DNA of 64,000 nucleotides from NCBI RefSeq assembly GCF_038452275.1, contig NZ_CP141643.1:1178001-1242000 (forward strand), read 5' to 3'. The stretch's first letter is position 1. Every line of letters starts with the position of its first letter. The DNA is from Corynebacterium sp. BD556 (GTDB taxonomy: Bacteria > Actinomycetota > Actinomycetes > Mycobacteriales > Mycobacteriaceae). Shown piece after piece: positions 1-9,284 of this stretch. The position numbers were made by a program, and so were the translations under genes. Below the pieces are notes generated by a model that ran no database searches, was not told the origin of the DNA, and saw only the letters and a list, made by a program, of their open reading frames with translations.

Positions 1-600
1 GGTGTGGCGCAGGTCGATCTCCTGCTGGCCGGGACTTGCCTCATGGTGGGAAAACTCGGTGACTACGCCCATGTACTCAAGAGCGGAGATGACGTGGCGG
101 CGCAGCTTCGGAGCTTCGTTGCGTTTGGCTTGGTCGAAGTAGCCCCCTTTGTCCGCAGGTCGCGGGTTCATCCCGTCGGCCCCAACATTGACCAGGTAAA
201 ACTCAATTTCTGGGCTGGCCATCGGGGTAAAGCCAAGGTTTTCAGCCGCCTCGATCTGGCGGCGCAGGATTTGGCGTGGATCTCCGTAGAGCGGGTCGCC
301 GTCGGGCATCGTGATGTCGCAGAACATCCGGGCAGTTTGCAGGCCCTCGTCGACGTCGAAAGGCAACGCCTGGTACGTCGAGGGGTCGGGGCGCAAAAGG
401 GTGTCCGACTCGGAAACACGGGAGAAACCCTCGATTGAGGAGCCGTCAAAACCCACGCCCTCGGCGAAGGCGGCCTCCAGCTCGGAGGGCGACATCATCA
501 CCGTCTTGAGGGAGCCGAACATGTCGGTAAACCACAGTCGGATGAACGCGATGTCTTGGTCGTGGACCTTACGCAGGACGTTTTCCTGTTGGCTGCTCAT
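1..600 (-). CDS. glnA: Glutamine synthetase type I, N-terminal 200 residues (partial)
   Basis: Makes glutamine from glutamate, ammonia and ATP in the cytoplasm. The gene runs off the left edge, so only the N-terminal 200 residues are present. The beta-grasp domain carries the conserved FDGSSIEGF segment at residues 51-59, and EIEFYL at 131-136 begins the catalytic domain with its metal-binding glutamate. The start is the ATG complementary to 598-600 (MSSQQENVLRK). It resembles the second, GlnA2-like enzyme of actinobacteria more than a nitrogen-regulated GlnA, but the adenylylation-loop region is outside the window, so that distinction is inference. It is divergent from the CYTH-CHAD gene, with a 112-bp shared upstream region. 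Confidence 0.93.
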   Translation of the reverse strand, partial: MSSQQENVLRKVHDQDIAFIRLWFTDMFGSLKTVMMSPSELEAAFAEGVGFDGSSIEGFSRVSESDTLLRPDPSTYQALPFDVDEGLQTARMFCDITMPDGDPLYGDPRQILRRQIEAAENLGFTPMASPEIEFYLVNVGADGMNPRPADKGGYFDQAKRNEAPKLRRHVISALEYMGVVTEFSHHEASPGQQEIDLRHT

Positions 601-712
601 ACAGCCACACTTTAGTGCCTCGCGCTGAGACCCTCCCACGCACCGACGGCACGGGTAGAATTGCGCAGCAGAAGCCCCTGCAGCACTGACCATCAAAGGA
701 AAGGGATCAACC

Positions 713-2281
713 GTGACCAAGAAGAAGATCGCCAGTTTCCTGGAAGTTGAGGTCAAGCTCTCCGTCGACGAGTCAACGGGTATCCCCGATTTGACCCAGT
801 TGCCGGGCGTGGAGAAGATTCTGGGCACCACCGAACACAAGTTATCCGCCATCTATTACGACACTGAAGACCTCCGCCTGACGCGAGAGAAAATCACGCT
901 GCGGCGCCGCACCGGCGGCGACGACGACGGTTGGCACCTCAAACTGCCAGCCGGTTCGGCCCGCCGTGAGCTGCGCGCCGAGTTGGACGACCCGTCCACT
1001 ATCCCGGATGAGCTTGTCTCCCACGTCCGCGCGATCGTGCGCCACCACTCTTTGCAGCCGGTCGCTCAGGTAGATAACCGCCGCGTTGTGATCGAGTTGG
1101 GTTCCTCCGCCGGTGAGCAGGTCGCTGAGTTTTGCGACGATCACGTCACCGCTTGGTCGCTGTTGCCGGGCGGCGAGCGCACAAATTGGCGCGAGTGGGA
1201 GGTGGAACTAAGCGACTTTACTTCCGGCACGGAGGCCGGCGCGGACTTGATTAACCAGGCGACGTCCTTTCTCATCTCTGCTGGCGCACGTAAATCTTCC
1301 TCCCCCTCAAAGCTGTCCAGCGCCTTGGGAGAATCAATCAAAACTGCGCCTGTCCCGAACCATTTGCAGCTCAGCTCACTCGACCCGGATTCGCCGGCGG
1401 CGTCCGTGGTGGAGTCCTTGCGCGCCCAGCGCGACAAAATCATCCACTGGGAGCCGCGTGTGCGCGCCGATGAGTGGGATTCCGTCCACCAACTGCGTGT
1501 GTCTACCCGTGAAATGCGCTCGCTTTTGGAAACTTTCGAGGGCATTCTCGAAGGCGATCAGCTCCACCACCTTGAGGCCGAGTTGAAACAAGCCGCGGCG
1601 GTGCTGGGTGAGGCACGCGACGCGGAGGTTGTCGAGGAGCGTTTCATCGACTTGCTCGACAGCGACGACAGTGGGCTTATCGATTCCACCGCGGCCCAGC
1701 ACATCCGTGGCGACATGCGCGCCGAGTACGAAGCTGCCCACGAGCGCATCATCGCAATGCTCGACGCCGACCGTTTCCTGCAGCTCCTTGAGGACATTGA
1801 CGCCCTGTTGGCGCAGCCGCCTGTGGTGAGCGCCGGGGAGGTACTGGAAAGCAAAGAAACGCTCCACGACCACCTCAAAGGTGCGTACAAGAAGCTGCGT
1901 CGGCGCCACAAGAAGGTGCAGGAGTTCTACCACGACGCCACCTTGACATTGCATCAGCGCGAAGAATACGTCCACGACGTGCGCAAGGCCGCGAAGAAGT
2001 TGCGCTACGCCTCCGCTGCCGCCGAGGACGCAGGCCTGCGGACGAAACGGCTGACTAAGGCGTGCAAGGCCCTGCAGTCGCAGCTTGGCGACTTCCAGGA
2101 CGCGGTGACTTCGCGCGACCGCATCGAGCGCCTCGCCGCGGCTGCCCGCGAGCGCGGCGAGGACACCTTCGCCTACGGCATCCTCTACCAACGCGAACTC
2201 GCCCGCGGGCAAAAGGCCCTCGCTGGCTATGAGGAGACAGTCGCCGAGATCAAGAAGGCTTTTTCTAAGGTCAAGGCTTAA
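713..2281 (+). CDS. CYTH and CHAD domain-containing protein
   Basis: A 522-residue two-domain protein. The N-terminal CYTH (triphosphate tunnel) domain, about residues 8-200, shows the ExExK signature as E11, E13 and K15. The C-terminal CHAD domain, about 225-515, is helical and rich in conserved His and basic residues, for example the HQLRVSTREMRSLL stretch and HDVRKAAKKLRYA. CYTH domains bind or hydrolyse triphosphates and CHAD domains bind polyphosphate, so a role in phosphate or polyphosphate metabolism is likely; the substrate cannot be read from sequence. The start is GTG at 713 after an AAAGGAAAGGGA ribosome-binding region. The gene sits at this place beside glutamine synthetase in many actinobacteria. 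Confidence 0.9.
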   Translation: MTKKKIASFLEVEVKLSVDESTGIPDLTQLPGVEKILGTTEHKLSAIYYDTEDLRLTREKITLRRRTGGDDDGWHLKLPAGSARRELRAELDDPSTIPDELVSHVRAIVRHHSLQPVAQVDNRRVVIELGSSAGEQVAEFCDDHVTAWSLLPGGERTNWREWEVELSDFTSGTEAGADLINQATSFLISAGARKSSSPSKLSSALGESIKTAPVPNHLQLSSLDPDSPAASVVESLRAQRDKIIHWEPRVRADEWDSVHQLRVSTREMRSLLETFEGILEGDQLHHLEAELKQAAAVLGEARDAEVVEERFIDLLDSDDSGLIDSTAAQHIRGDMRAEYEAAHERIIAMLDADRFLQLLEDIDALLAQPPVVSAGEVLESKETLHDHLKGAYKKLRRRHKKVQEFYHDATLTLHQREEYVHDVRKAAKKLRYASAAAEDAGLRTKRLTKACKALQSQLGDFQDAVTSRDRIERLAAAARERGEDTFAYGILYQRELARGQKALAGYEETVAEIKKAFSKVKA

Positions 2282-2290
2282 ACTGCGGGT

Positions 2291-2497
2291 TTATTTTTCC
2301 CACGCGGCGGGCTTGCCCCAGTTATCATCGGCTTCGTCGATCGCGTCGGCCTGTTTGTTGCGCGCGGCGGCGATGTCCATGGCTTGCTGCGCTTGTTCAC
2401 GTGTGGCATAAGGCCCCATGCGTTCGTCCCAGCTTTCCGTCTTGCCTTCAGTGACTTCGCCGGTGGTCGGATTGTAATAAAACTGCTCGTCAGACAT
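2291..2497 (-). CDS. Small conserved protein, SPOR-like (68 residues)
   Basis: A 68-residue acidic and glutamine-rich protein, convergent with the CYTH-CHAD gene (9 bp apart). It begins MSDEQFYYNPTTGEV and has a YATREQAQQAMDIAAARN stretch that resembles the short SPOR-like helical proteins found in corynebacteria. No signal peptide or membrane segment is visible. An AGGAGAA sequence lies just upstream of its ATG on the minus strand. The function is unknown; the assignment rests on composition and position, and the family name is tentative. Confidence 0.7.
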   Translation of the reverse strand: MSDEQFYYNPTTGEVTEGKTESWDERMGPYATREQAQQAMDIAAARNKQADAIDEADDNWGKPAAWEK

Positions 2498-2603
2498 GTT
2501 TCTCCTGGGGTTTGTGTGGTCTTTTTCTTCCCGTTCACCCTACCTGTGGTCTTGGTAGGGTGGGGGAGGAAAAGGTGGCCGGGTTGATAAGGAGATGGTG
2601 GTC

Positions 2604-3812
2604 ATGGCCGTGTGGTCCGCAGAGGGTCCTTCCCCGGTTGATCGTGTCGTTGAGGCGCACACCACGCTCACCGGGAGTGCGCCGCGAACTGTAGGCTCCG
2701 CACCGGGGACGTGGGTACTCATCGGCGAAAACGTCGATCACTTCGGTGGGGTGACTCTTTTGGGGTTGTCTTCCCTTCGCGCCGCCGCCGCTGTTTCGCC
2801 GCGCGAGGATGACACCATCGCTTTGCAGGTCTACGGCCCCGGCGGCTATAGCTTTTCCGATGCTGGGACGCTAGGTCAGCTTTCCGCCGAGACCTCGATG
2901 GACCGCCTTACCCGGCGCACGCTAGGTTTGGTGCAAACCATGATCTCGCGCCAGGTGCTCTCCCGCGACACCCGAGGTTTAGACATCACCATGGTGACCG
3001 AGGTTTTGCCTGGTGCGGGCCTTGGTGCCCTTTATGCCGGCGATGCAGCCTTGGCCCTAGCGTTGGCTGCCGACGACGCCGACGTCGACGAAGCTCCGTT
3101 TCGGGCCAAACTGGCGGAGCTGTGTTCCCAAAATGTCTCTGCCCATTCGGGGTTGGCTGTCCTGCGGGCCCGCCACACTGCCGCGTTGCGCGGCAAGGCG
3201 GAGACGATTTCGGTGGTGGATTATTCGGACGGCTCACTTACCCAAGCTCCGCATCCCGGCAAGTTGGGGGTGCGGATCTTCTCAGTCACCGACACCTGGG
3301 GCGAGCCTTATGACGCTCAGACGCAGCGCATTGCCGCGCGTCGCGCGTTTATCGACGAGGCCTGTTCGAACTTTGGGGTCTCCTCGCTGCGCCAGCTTCC
3401 CGACGCCGCCGAACGCGTCGTCGCCTGGGTGGAGGCGCGGCGCCAAGCCAACGGCCCGGACTCCGCACCTAAACCTGAGGTGGCGCGCCAGTGGGTGAGT
3501 TTCTGCGGCACCGAAACGCTGCGTTCCCTGGCCGCGGCCAAGGCCTTGCGCTCGCGCCGCGACAACGAGCTATTTACCCTGCTTAATTCCCCCTCTGAGT
3601 ACCACGATTTAGATACACCAGATGAGTTGGTCGCCACCGCTTTAGAAGCCGGGGCGCTGTCGGCTCGTCCCGCTGCCGCTGGCAACTCCCCTGCCGTTTT
3701 GGCTTTCGTGCCGGTGCGGCAAGCGCAGCGGTTCGTGGACTCGCTCAGTCAGGACTTCGAAATCATTGAGGTGCTGCCAGGCGAGGTGGGCCGGGTCGAG
3801 CACGTGCTCTAG
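2604..3812 (+). CDS. GHMP-family sugar kinase, galactokinase-like
   Basis: A 402-residue protein related to galactokinases. The N-terminal signature reads PGTWVLIGENVDHFGG, the counterpart of the galactokinase motif GRVNLIGEHTDY, and the phosphate-loop region is TEVLPGAGLGA near residue 130. Both motifs deviate from true GalK: His of the HTDY motif is replaced (ENVDH) and the GLSSS loop is GAGLGA, so the substrate may not be galactose and activity is uncertain. The start is placed at ATG 2604 because AAGGAG at 2589-2594 lies at proper distance from it; ATG 2595 directly abuts that motif. It is convergent with the RNB nuclease gene. Confidence 0.82.
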   Translation: MAVWSAEGPSPVDRVVEAHTTLTGSAPRTVGSAPGTWVLIGENVDHFGGVTLLGLSSLRAAAAVSPREDDTIALQVYGPGGYSFSDAGTLGQLSAETSMDRLTRRTLGLVQTMISRQVLSRDTRGLDITMVTEVLPGAGLGALYAGDAALALALAADDADVDEAPFRAKLAELCSQNVSAHSGLAVLRARHTAALRGKAETISVVDYSDGSLTQAPHPGKLGVRIFSVTDTWGEPYDAQTQRIAARRAFIDEACSNFGVSSLRQLPDAAERVVAWVEARRQANGPDSAPKPEVARQWVSFCGTETLRSLAAAKALRSRRDNELFTLLNSPSEYHDLDTPDELVATALEAGALSARPAAAGNSPAVLAFVPVRQAQRFVDSLSQDFEIIEVLPGEVGRVEHVL

Positions 3813-3839
3813 CGGGCCGCGCCGGTGTAGTCAGCCGGT

Positions 3840-5234
3840 TTAGTCAGCCGGCCAAGCAAAAACTACCTCGCGTTTTCCCACGTCGGCGCAGACGAGAGAG
3901 ACTGATGTTTCCTTCCCTTCGTCGGGGTGACCCAAACATGGGGCGAGCACCGGCGGATCAACAACGAAAATGCGGGACTGGTCGGCCTCCGCATCCGAGG
4001 TGAGCACCACCGCGTCGAAATTGTGGCCCACCCAGGGGTTTAACACTTTCGCTTCGGTGAGGTTGAGGCAAGCTTTGTCGACTGTGGCGGCTAGCTGGGA
4101 GGTGCGCCCCATCGTTTTGACCACCCGGTTGCCGTCTTCTTCCACCCAGTGCGGGATGTCGCTGCCGGCGCAGATGGCGAGGCAAATTTCGGTGGCGTAG
4201 CGGTCAATGAGGCGGCGCAAGGGTGCGGTGACGTGGCTGTAGTAACCGCCGATACCGGCGTGAACTTCGGGGGCTTTTTCCGCTAAGTTAACGTAGCCCG
4301 AGCCGCGCAGCAGCTTCTGCGCTTCGCGCATCACGGCCATGCCGCGTGGGGTGTCGGGGTCAATCGTGGCTAAAAACTCCCCAATGTGCTCCCCAGGTTC
4401 GTAGCCCAGGTTGCGGACCTCCTGCCGAAAATCTTCCACCGCGCCGTTGTCCGCCGGGCCCAGGGTACGCAAGAAACCCACGCCGGCTTTGACCATCATG
4501 CCGCCGGCGACCATGCCGGTAAGCAGCGAAATTTCGGAGTTGTAGTCCATCACTGGGTGGCGCGGCTCAATGACTAACTCAAAGGTGCCGTCTAATTCAT
4601 CGTCCACCACCCGCACGGAGGGCAGGCGCAGGTTGATTGCCTCGCGGCGCAAAGAGGATTCTTGACGCAGCTTTCCCACCGCCGGCAGGTGCTCGATGGA
4701 TGGGTGCATGCGTCCGTTGTCGAGGTCTTCTTGGACCCCGTCGTAGTCCAGGCGGGCCACGCTGTGCACCAGTGCGCGCTCAACGTGGGCGTTTGTGACT
4801 TCCCCGCCGGCGTCGAGGTGGAAGGTCCACAGCGCCGCCGGCCTGTCCACGTCCGGCAGCAGGGAGGCGGCGTCTTCGCTGAGCTCCGCCGGGTGCAGGC
4901 GCGCCGGCTCATCCGGCAGGTAAATCGTCTGGCCGCGTTCCAGCGATTCCTCTTTGACGAGGCTGTCGGGTTCCACGAAGGCGGCAACATCGGCGATCGC
5001 GTAGTAGACGATGTAGCCTTCGCCGTCTTTTTCAATGCACACGGCTTGGTCGAGGTCTTTCGAGCCGGCTGGGTCGATGGTGACAAAGGGGATGTTGCGG
5101 GCGTCGCGGCGGTTGTTGGGGTGGGCGTCGACAAGCTCTGCTGCTTCTTTGTGCACCTCCTCCGGGAAATCGGTCGGCACACCGTATTCACGCGCGATGT
5201 CGCGGAAGTCTAAGGGTGCGGCGTAGAGCTTCAT
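3840..5234 (-). CDS. RNB-domain 3'-5' exoribonuclease (RNase II/R family)
   Basis: A 464-residue protein consisting essentially of an RNB catalytic domain. The metal-binding motif DPAGSKDLDQA lies near residue 55, and the C-terminal YYSHVTAPLRRLIDR segment matches the family's RNA-binding/catalytic region. It is shorter than RNase R (about 800 residues) and shows no clear S1 or cold-shock domains, as in the short actinobacterial RNB proteins. It should degrade single-stranded RNA. The start is taken as ATG complementary to 5232-5234 (MKLYAAPLDFRD); a longer reading back to 5348 would run into the RNase P RNA gene and has no homologous character. Confidence 0.88.
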   Translation of the reverse strand: MKLYAAPLDFRDIAREYGVPTDFPEEVHKEAAELVDAHPNNRRDARNIPFVTIDPAGSKDLDQAVCIEKDGEGYIVYYAIADVAAFVEPDSLVKEESLERGQTIYLPDEPARLHPAELSEDAASLLPDVDRPAALWTFHLDAGGEVTNAHVERALVHSVARLDYDGVQEDLDNGRMHPSIEHLPAVGKLRQESSLRREAINLRLPSVRVVDDELDGTFELVIEPRHPVMDYNSEISLLTGMVAGGMMVKAGVGFLRTLGPADNGAVEDFRQEVRNLGYEPGEHIGEFLATIDPDTPRGMAVMREAQKLLRGSGYVNLAEKAPEVHAGIGGYYSHVTAPLRRLIDRYATEICLAICAGSDIPHWVEEDGNRVVKTMGRTSQLAATVDKACLNLTEAKVLNPWVGHNFDAVVLTSDAEADQSRIFVVDPPVLAPCLGHPDEGKETSVSLVCADVGKREVVFAWPAD

Positions 5235-5285
5235 AACCAGCCATTGTTTCAGAAAACCGTGCGGTGTGTGGGATGAAGATGTGGG

Positions 5286-5703
<418 letters not shown>

Positions 5704-5744
5704 GGAAGTCAGTCTACGCGCTTCGACCCCGCGAAGGGAAATGC

Positions 5745-6869
5745 TCAGCGGTGGTGGGCGACATCGTTGACGCAGCGGACCACGCCGAGATCGCCATAGA
5801 ACTCGACGACGCTAATGGAGGCCAAATCCAAAAAGACGTGGCGGAAAACTTGCGCGCCGACGCCGAGCCCTTGCCTGATGAAGGATTTGATCGGCGTCAT
5901 GTGCGTGACCACGAGGATGGTTTTGCCGCTGTGTTTTTCTTGCAGTTGCAGCCGGGCGCGCGTGACGCGGCGGTTAAGTTGCGACAGCGACTCTCCGTTG
6001 GGCGGAGCATTGCTTGCCGACGCCTCCCAGACCTCGAACTCCTCCGCGTAGCGCTCTTTGGCTTCGTCGCGAGTCAGCCCTTCGAAGTCACCGAAGTTCA
6101 TCTCGCGCAACGCCTCATCAACTTCGATCTGTGCTCCCCCGAGCGCGGCCGCGCAAGCCTCGGCGGTGGCCACGGCGCGCTTCAGGGGGGAAGTGACCAC
6201 CACGTCGATTGTCCCCATTTTGGCTACGGCCGCGGCGGCCCGGCGCGCCTGTTGCACACCGATCTCGCTTAGTTCCGGGTCGGAAGAACCACTGTAGCGA
6301 CGCTCGACTGACTGCGCGGTTTGGCCGTGGCGCAGCAAAACGAAGCGGGTGCGCGGCTCGTCGCTGCCCGACCAGTGCTGCGGCGAGGCAGTGACGTGGG
6401 AATCTTTGGGCGCTGTTTTCTGCGGCGCGTTAAAACCTGTATCGACTGGGCCGCGTTTGGCTCCCCTGGCGGCGGCATCCATGGCCAGATTTGATAACTC
6501 GTCGGCCTTTGTGTTCTCCGCTCGCGGAACCCAACTGTAGGTGACCTTGTCAAATTTTTGGGCCAGGGTGCGAGCGGCGGTGGCGAGTTTTTGCATATCG
6601 GGGTGCTTGATTTTCCACCGCCCCGTCATCTGTTCGACAACGAGTTTGGAGTCCATGTATACATCTACCTCGGTAGCCCCCAGGGCCGCTGCCGCCTCCA
6701 ACCCACGCACTAGCCCGGTGTACTCCGCGACGTTGTTGGAGGCTTTTTGCCCCACCACGAAAGCGTCCTCGGCGAGGATGTCACCCTCAGGGCCGTAGAC
6801 AACCGAGCCGGAGCCGGCCACGCCTGGGTTTCCGCGAGAGCCCCCGTCGGTAAACATCTTCACCTGCAT
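5745..6869 (-). CDS. Bifunctional RNase H / histidine phosphatase (acid phosphatase)
   Basis: A 374-residue fusion. Residues 1-135 form an RNase HI domain with FTDGGSRGNPG at the start (catalytic D8), an NVAEYTGLVRGL Glu motif near 48 and VYMDSKLVVEQM with the next Asp. Residues 175-374 form a histidine phosphatase domain with LLRHGQT, the phosphohistidine motif, and the downstream VVTHMTPIK motif. It corresponds to the mycobacterial RNase HI/CobC-like fusion (Rv2228c type). It removes RNA from RNA-DNA hybrids; the phosphatase substrate is not certain. It follows the zinc-ribbon gene by 5 bp, so the two are co-transcribed with the Nif3 gene. Confidence 0.92.
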   Translation of the reverse strand: MQVKMFTDGGSRGNPGVAGSGSVVYGPEGDILAEDAFVVGQKASNNVAEYTGLVRGLEAAAALGATEVDVYMDSKLVVEQMTGRWKIKHPDMQKLATAARTLAQKFDKVTYSWVPRAENTKADELSNLAMDAAARGAKRGPVDTGFNAPQKTAPKDSHVTASPQHWSGSDEPRTRFVLLRHGQTAQSVERRYSGSSDPELSEIGVQQARRAAAAVAKMGTIDVVVTSPLKRAVATAEACAAALGGAQIEVDEALREMNFGDFEGLTRDEAKERYAEEFEVWEASASNAPPNGESLSQLNRRVTRARLQLQEKHSGKTILVVTHMTPIKSFIRQGLGVGAQVFRHVFLDLASISVVEFYGDLGVVRCVNDVAHHR

Positions 6870-6874
6870 CGCAT

Positions 6875-7561
6875 TTACTCCTCGTCGGGGCTCACGCGCA
6901 CTAACAGGCAGCCGCAGTTCGGGCAGGTGGGAACTTCGTCGACGGGCGTTGCCATGACCTCAACGCGCTCAGTCGGCGGCAACTGCAAAAAACAGGACTG
7001 GCACGTGCGGCCGATGAAGGCGGCGGCGCCGACAGTGTCGTACAACGACAGGATCTGTGCGGGAAGCTTCGCGCGCAGCGCTTCGGTGTCGACGTGTTCC
7101 GGGGCCGGAAGTGCCTCCACTGCCCGGCGGGCAAGAGCGATCTTGCGGTCCACCTCGTCTAGGCGCGCACCATGGTTGTCGCGGTTGTTGCGCAGCGCCT
7201 TAATTTCGTTATGTGCTTCCTTCAACTCGGACAGCAGGTCCGCAATGCGAGACTTCGCGGCGTAGCGGTCGTGCTCTAAATCTTTGCGGCGCTCCGGGTC
7301 AGTCTCGGCGGAGAGCTGACGCTTGTCGTCGAGCTCACGCTTTTTTAACTTGCGCTCATCTTCTTGGATGCGCAAAATCTCCAGCTCCATATCGTCAACC
7401 GCCATCTGCGCGGCCGCCGAAGCCGAAACAAGGCGCTCACGTTCGTGCAGCAGATTCTCCAGCTCGCGTTGCTCCGGCGGCACGGCGTCCGGGTGTGCCT
7501 TTAGTCGGTCGGCTTTTGACAGCTCCAGCAGGGTCTCCTGCAGCTCGCGGGACAGTTTCAC
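6875..7561 (-). CDS. Coiled-coil protein with C-terminal C4 zinc ribbon (DUF164)
   Basis: A 228-residue protein. Most of residues 1-170 is charged, heptad-rich coiled coil. The C-terminus has a C4 zinc ribbon, CQSC near residue 186 and CPNC near 216. The family is common next to nif3 in bacteria and is thought to bind nucleic acid or protein, but its function is not established. The start is GTG complementary to 7559-7561, preceded by GAGGAG; the gene starts 3 bp after the Nif3 stop codon, which implies translational coupling. Confidence 0.88.
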   Translation of the reverse strand: MKLSRELQETLLELSKADRLKAHPDAVPPEQRELENLLHERERLVSASAAAQMAVDDMELEILRIQEDERKLKKRELDDKRQLSAETDPERRKDLEHDRYAAKSRIADLLSELKEAHNEIKALRNNRDNHGARLDEVDRKIALARRAVEALPAPEHVDTEALRAKLPAQILSLYDTVGAAAFIGRTCQSCFLQLPPTERVEVMATPVDEVPTCPNCGCLLVRVSPDEE

Positions 7562-7564
7562 TGG

Positions 7565-8740
7565 CTAAACTCCTCGTGTCGTTGAATCGTGGGCGTGGTT
7601 GTGGCGCGGGTGCGCAGAAATCGTCCACGGGTCGGTGCGCAGCGCAATAATCTCAGTGTCCACGCCCAAAGGTTTGACGATACCCTCCGCCTGCGACGTC
7701 CAGGGATACTCGCTGGCCCAATGCGCGGTATCGACAACTGCTGGCCCGCCGGCAGCGAGGTGCTCGTCGACGGGGTGGTGGCGCAGATCCGAAGTGACGT
7801 AAACATCGACACCCAACGCGGCAACATCGCTAAGAAAACTATCCCCCGACCCGGAAGACACCGCCACCGTGCGCACCATTTGCTCTGGATCACCCGCAGC
7901 GCGCACGCCCCAAGCGGTGGGAGGCAAAGCGTCAGCGACCTGCTGAGTGAACTGGCGAAGCGTCATCGGCTCCGGCAGCTCACCAATGCGCCCCAAACCA
8001 GTAGCCTGCGATAAATCACCCACCTGAGGCATGGGGCAAATGTCGAAGGCGGGTTCCTCGTAGGGGTGGACGCGACGCAAGGCGTCGATAAGCGAGCGGC
8101 GAAGACTAGTCGGCGCAACAAACTCAACGCGCGTTTCCGGCGCCGAATAATGCTGCCCGACCGTCCCCTCCGCCGGCTCCGCACCCTCCATCGGCGTAAA
8201 ACCACCAGTGCCCTCCCACTCGAAAGAGCACCGCGTGTAATTGCCGATGCGTCCAGCGCCGACGTCGAAAAGCGCGTGCATGACATGCTCAACATCCGCC
8301 GGCGGGATGTGCACACCCCACTTGTCGGTGCCGCCAACACTCACCGGCTTAATCGGCCGGCCCGGCACAATACCGATCAATTCCGCGAGCCTGTCAGACA
8401 CCCCCGGACGAGCCGAATCAGCGTTGGTGTGAGCGGCAAACAACGCCACACCGTTAGTCATCAATGTGTGCAACACCCGGCCCTTTGGCGTATTCGCCGC
8501 CACCGAACTGACCCCCCGAAAAAGCAACGGATGATGAACCACCAACATCTGCGCACCATCTGCCACCGCGCGCTGGGCAACCGCAAGCGTGCAATCAAGC
8601 GCGAAGGCGATCTTGCCCACCGGCGCCCCCGGGTCCCCACAAATCAAACCCACCCTGTCCCAACTCTCCGCAAGCGCGGGCGGGTAAGCAGCTTCAAGCG
8701 CATCCACAACATCAGCGACAGTCACTGGCGAATCAGTCAT
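7565..8740 (-). CDS. Nif3-like dinuclear metal centre protein (GTP cyclohydrolase I type 2 family)
   Basis: A 391-residue member of the NIF3/YbgI family. Metal ligands are visible in VVHHPLLFRG near residue 65 and, at the C-terminus, in VTSDLRHHP and VVDTAHWASE. The length is above that of short YbgI proteins because of the inserted PII-like middle domain (about 120-230), as in Gram-positive members. The start is ATG complementary to 8738-8740 (MTDSPVTVADVV); the longer reading to 8782 overlaps the divergent phosphatase gene. It is the first gene of a three-gene minus-strand operon with the zinc-ribbon and RNase H genes. The biochemical role remains unclear. Confidence 0.9.
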   Translation of the reverse strand: MTDSPVTVADVVDALEAAYPPALAESWDRVGLICGDPGAPVGKIAFALDCTLAVAQRAVADGAQMLVVHHPLLFRGVSSVAANTPKGRVLHTLMTNGVALFAAHTNADSARPGVSDRLAELIGIVPGRPIKPVSVGGTDKWGVHIPPADVEHVMHALFDVGAGRIGNYTRCSFEWEGTGGFTPMEGAEPAEGTVGQHYSAPETRVEFVAPTSLRRSLIDALRRVHPYEEPAFDICPMPQVGDLSQATGLGRIGELPEPMTLRQFTQQVADALPPTAWGVRAAGDPEQMVRTVAVSSGSGDSFLSDVAALGVDVYVTSDLRHHPVDEHLAAGGPAVVDTAHWASEYPWTSQAEGIVKPLGVDTEIIALRTDPWTISAHPRHNHAHDSTTRGV

Positions 8741-8780
8741 ACCCACCAGACTACAAATACGGCCTACTAGGGTGGAGCCC

Positions 8781-9263
8781 ATGACTCAACCACTGCACAT
8801 CGACTTCGTCTGCACCGGCAACATCTGCCGCTCCCCCATGGCCGAAATCATCGTGCGCACCAAACTCAAAGAGGCAGGGCTTGACGGCACCGCCCGCGTC
8901 TCATCCTCCGGCATCGGCGCCTGGCACATCGGCGACAGCGCCGATGAGCGCGCCCTCGAAGAACTCGAAGACCACGGCTACGACGGCTCCCGCCACCGCG
9001 CGCAACAATTCGGCGCCGACCAACAACAAGCCGACCTCATCGTCGCCCTTGAAGCCAAACATGTCTCCGAACTAATCGCGCGCGGCGTACCGGAAGAAAA
9101 AATCCGCCTCCTGCGCTCTTTCGACCCCGCCTCCCCCGCAGGCGCCAGCGTCGAAGACCCCTACTACGGCGGACAAGAAGGATTTGCCACCACCCGCGAA
9201 CAAATCGAGGCCGCAGCGCCCGGTATCCTCGCCTGGGTCCAAGAACACGCCGATCATTCTTAA
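8781..9263 (+). CDS. Low-molecular-weight protein-tyrosine phosphatase
   Basis: A 160-residue phosphatase. The P-loop signature C-x5-R reads VCTGNICRSPMAE near the N-terminus, and the general-acid motif is in the C-terminal DPYYGG segment. It resembles mycobacterial PtpA. It removes phosphate from tyrosine in proteins, and the Asp-Pro-Tyr-Tyr loop suits a true LMW-PTP. The start is ATG 8781, with GGTGGAG just upstream; GTG 8772 is an alternative. It diverges from nif3 and precedes the SURF1 gene by about 20 bp, so both are probably one transcript. Confidence 0.92.
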   Translation: MTQPLHIDFVCTGNICRSPMAEIIVRTKLKEAGLDGTARVSSSGIGAWHIGDSADERALEELEDHGYDGSRHRAQQFGADQQQADLIVALEAKHVSELIARGVPEEKIRLLRSFDPASPAGASVEDPYYGGQEGFATTREQIEAAAPGILAWVQEHADHS

Positions 9264-9284
9264 GTTGTAGAATCATTCCTTGTG

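Noticed and set aside
4-438. 144-codon plus-strand frame at the left edge
   Set aside because: It is antisense to glutamine synthetase, whose conserved motifs are plain on the minus strand.
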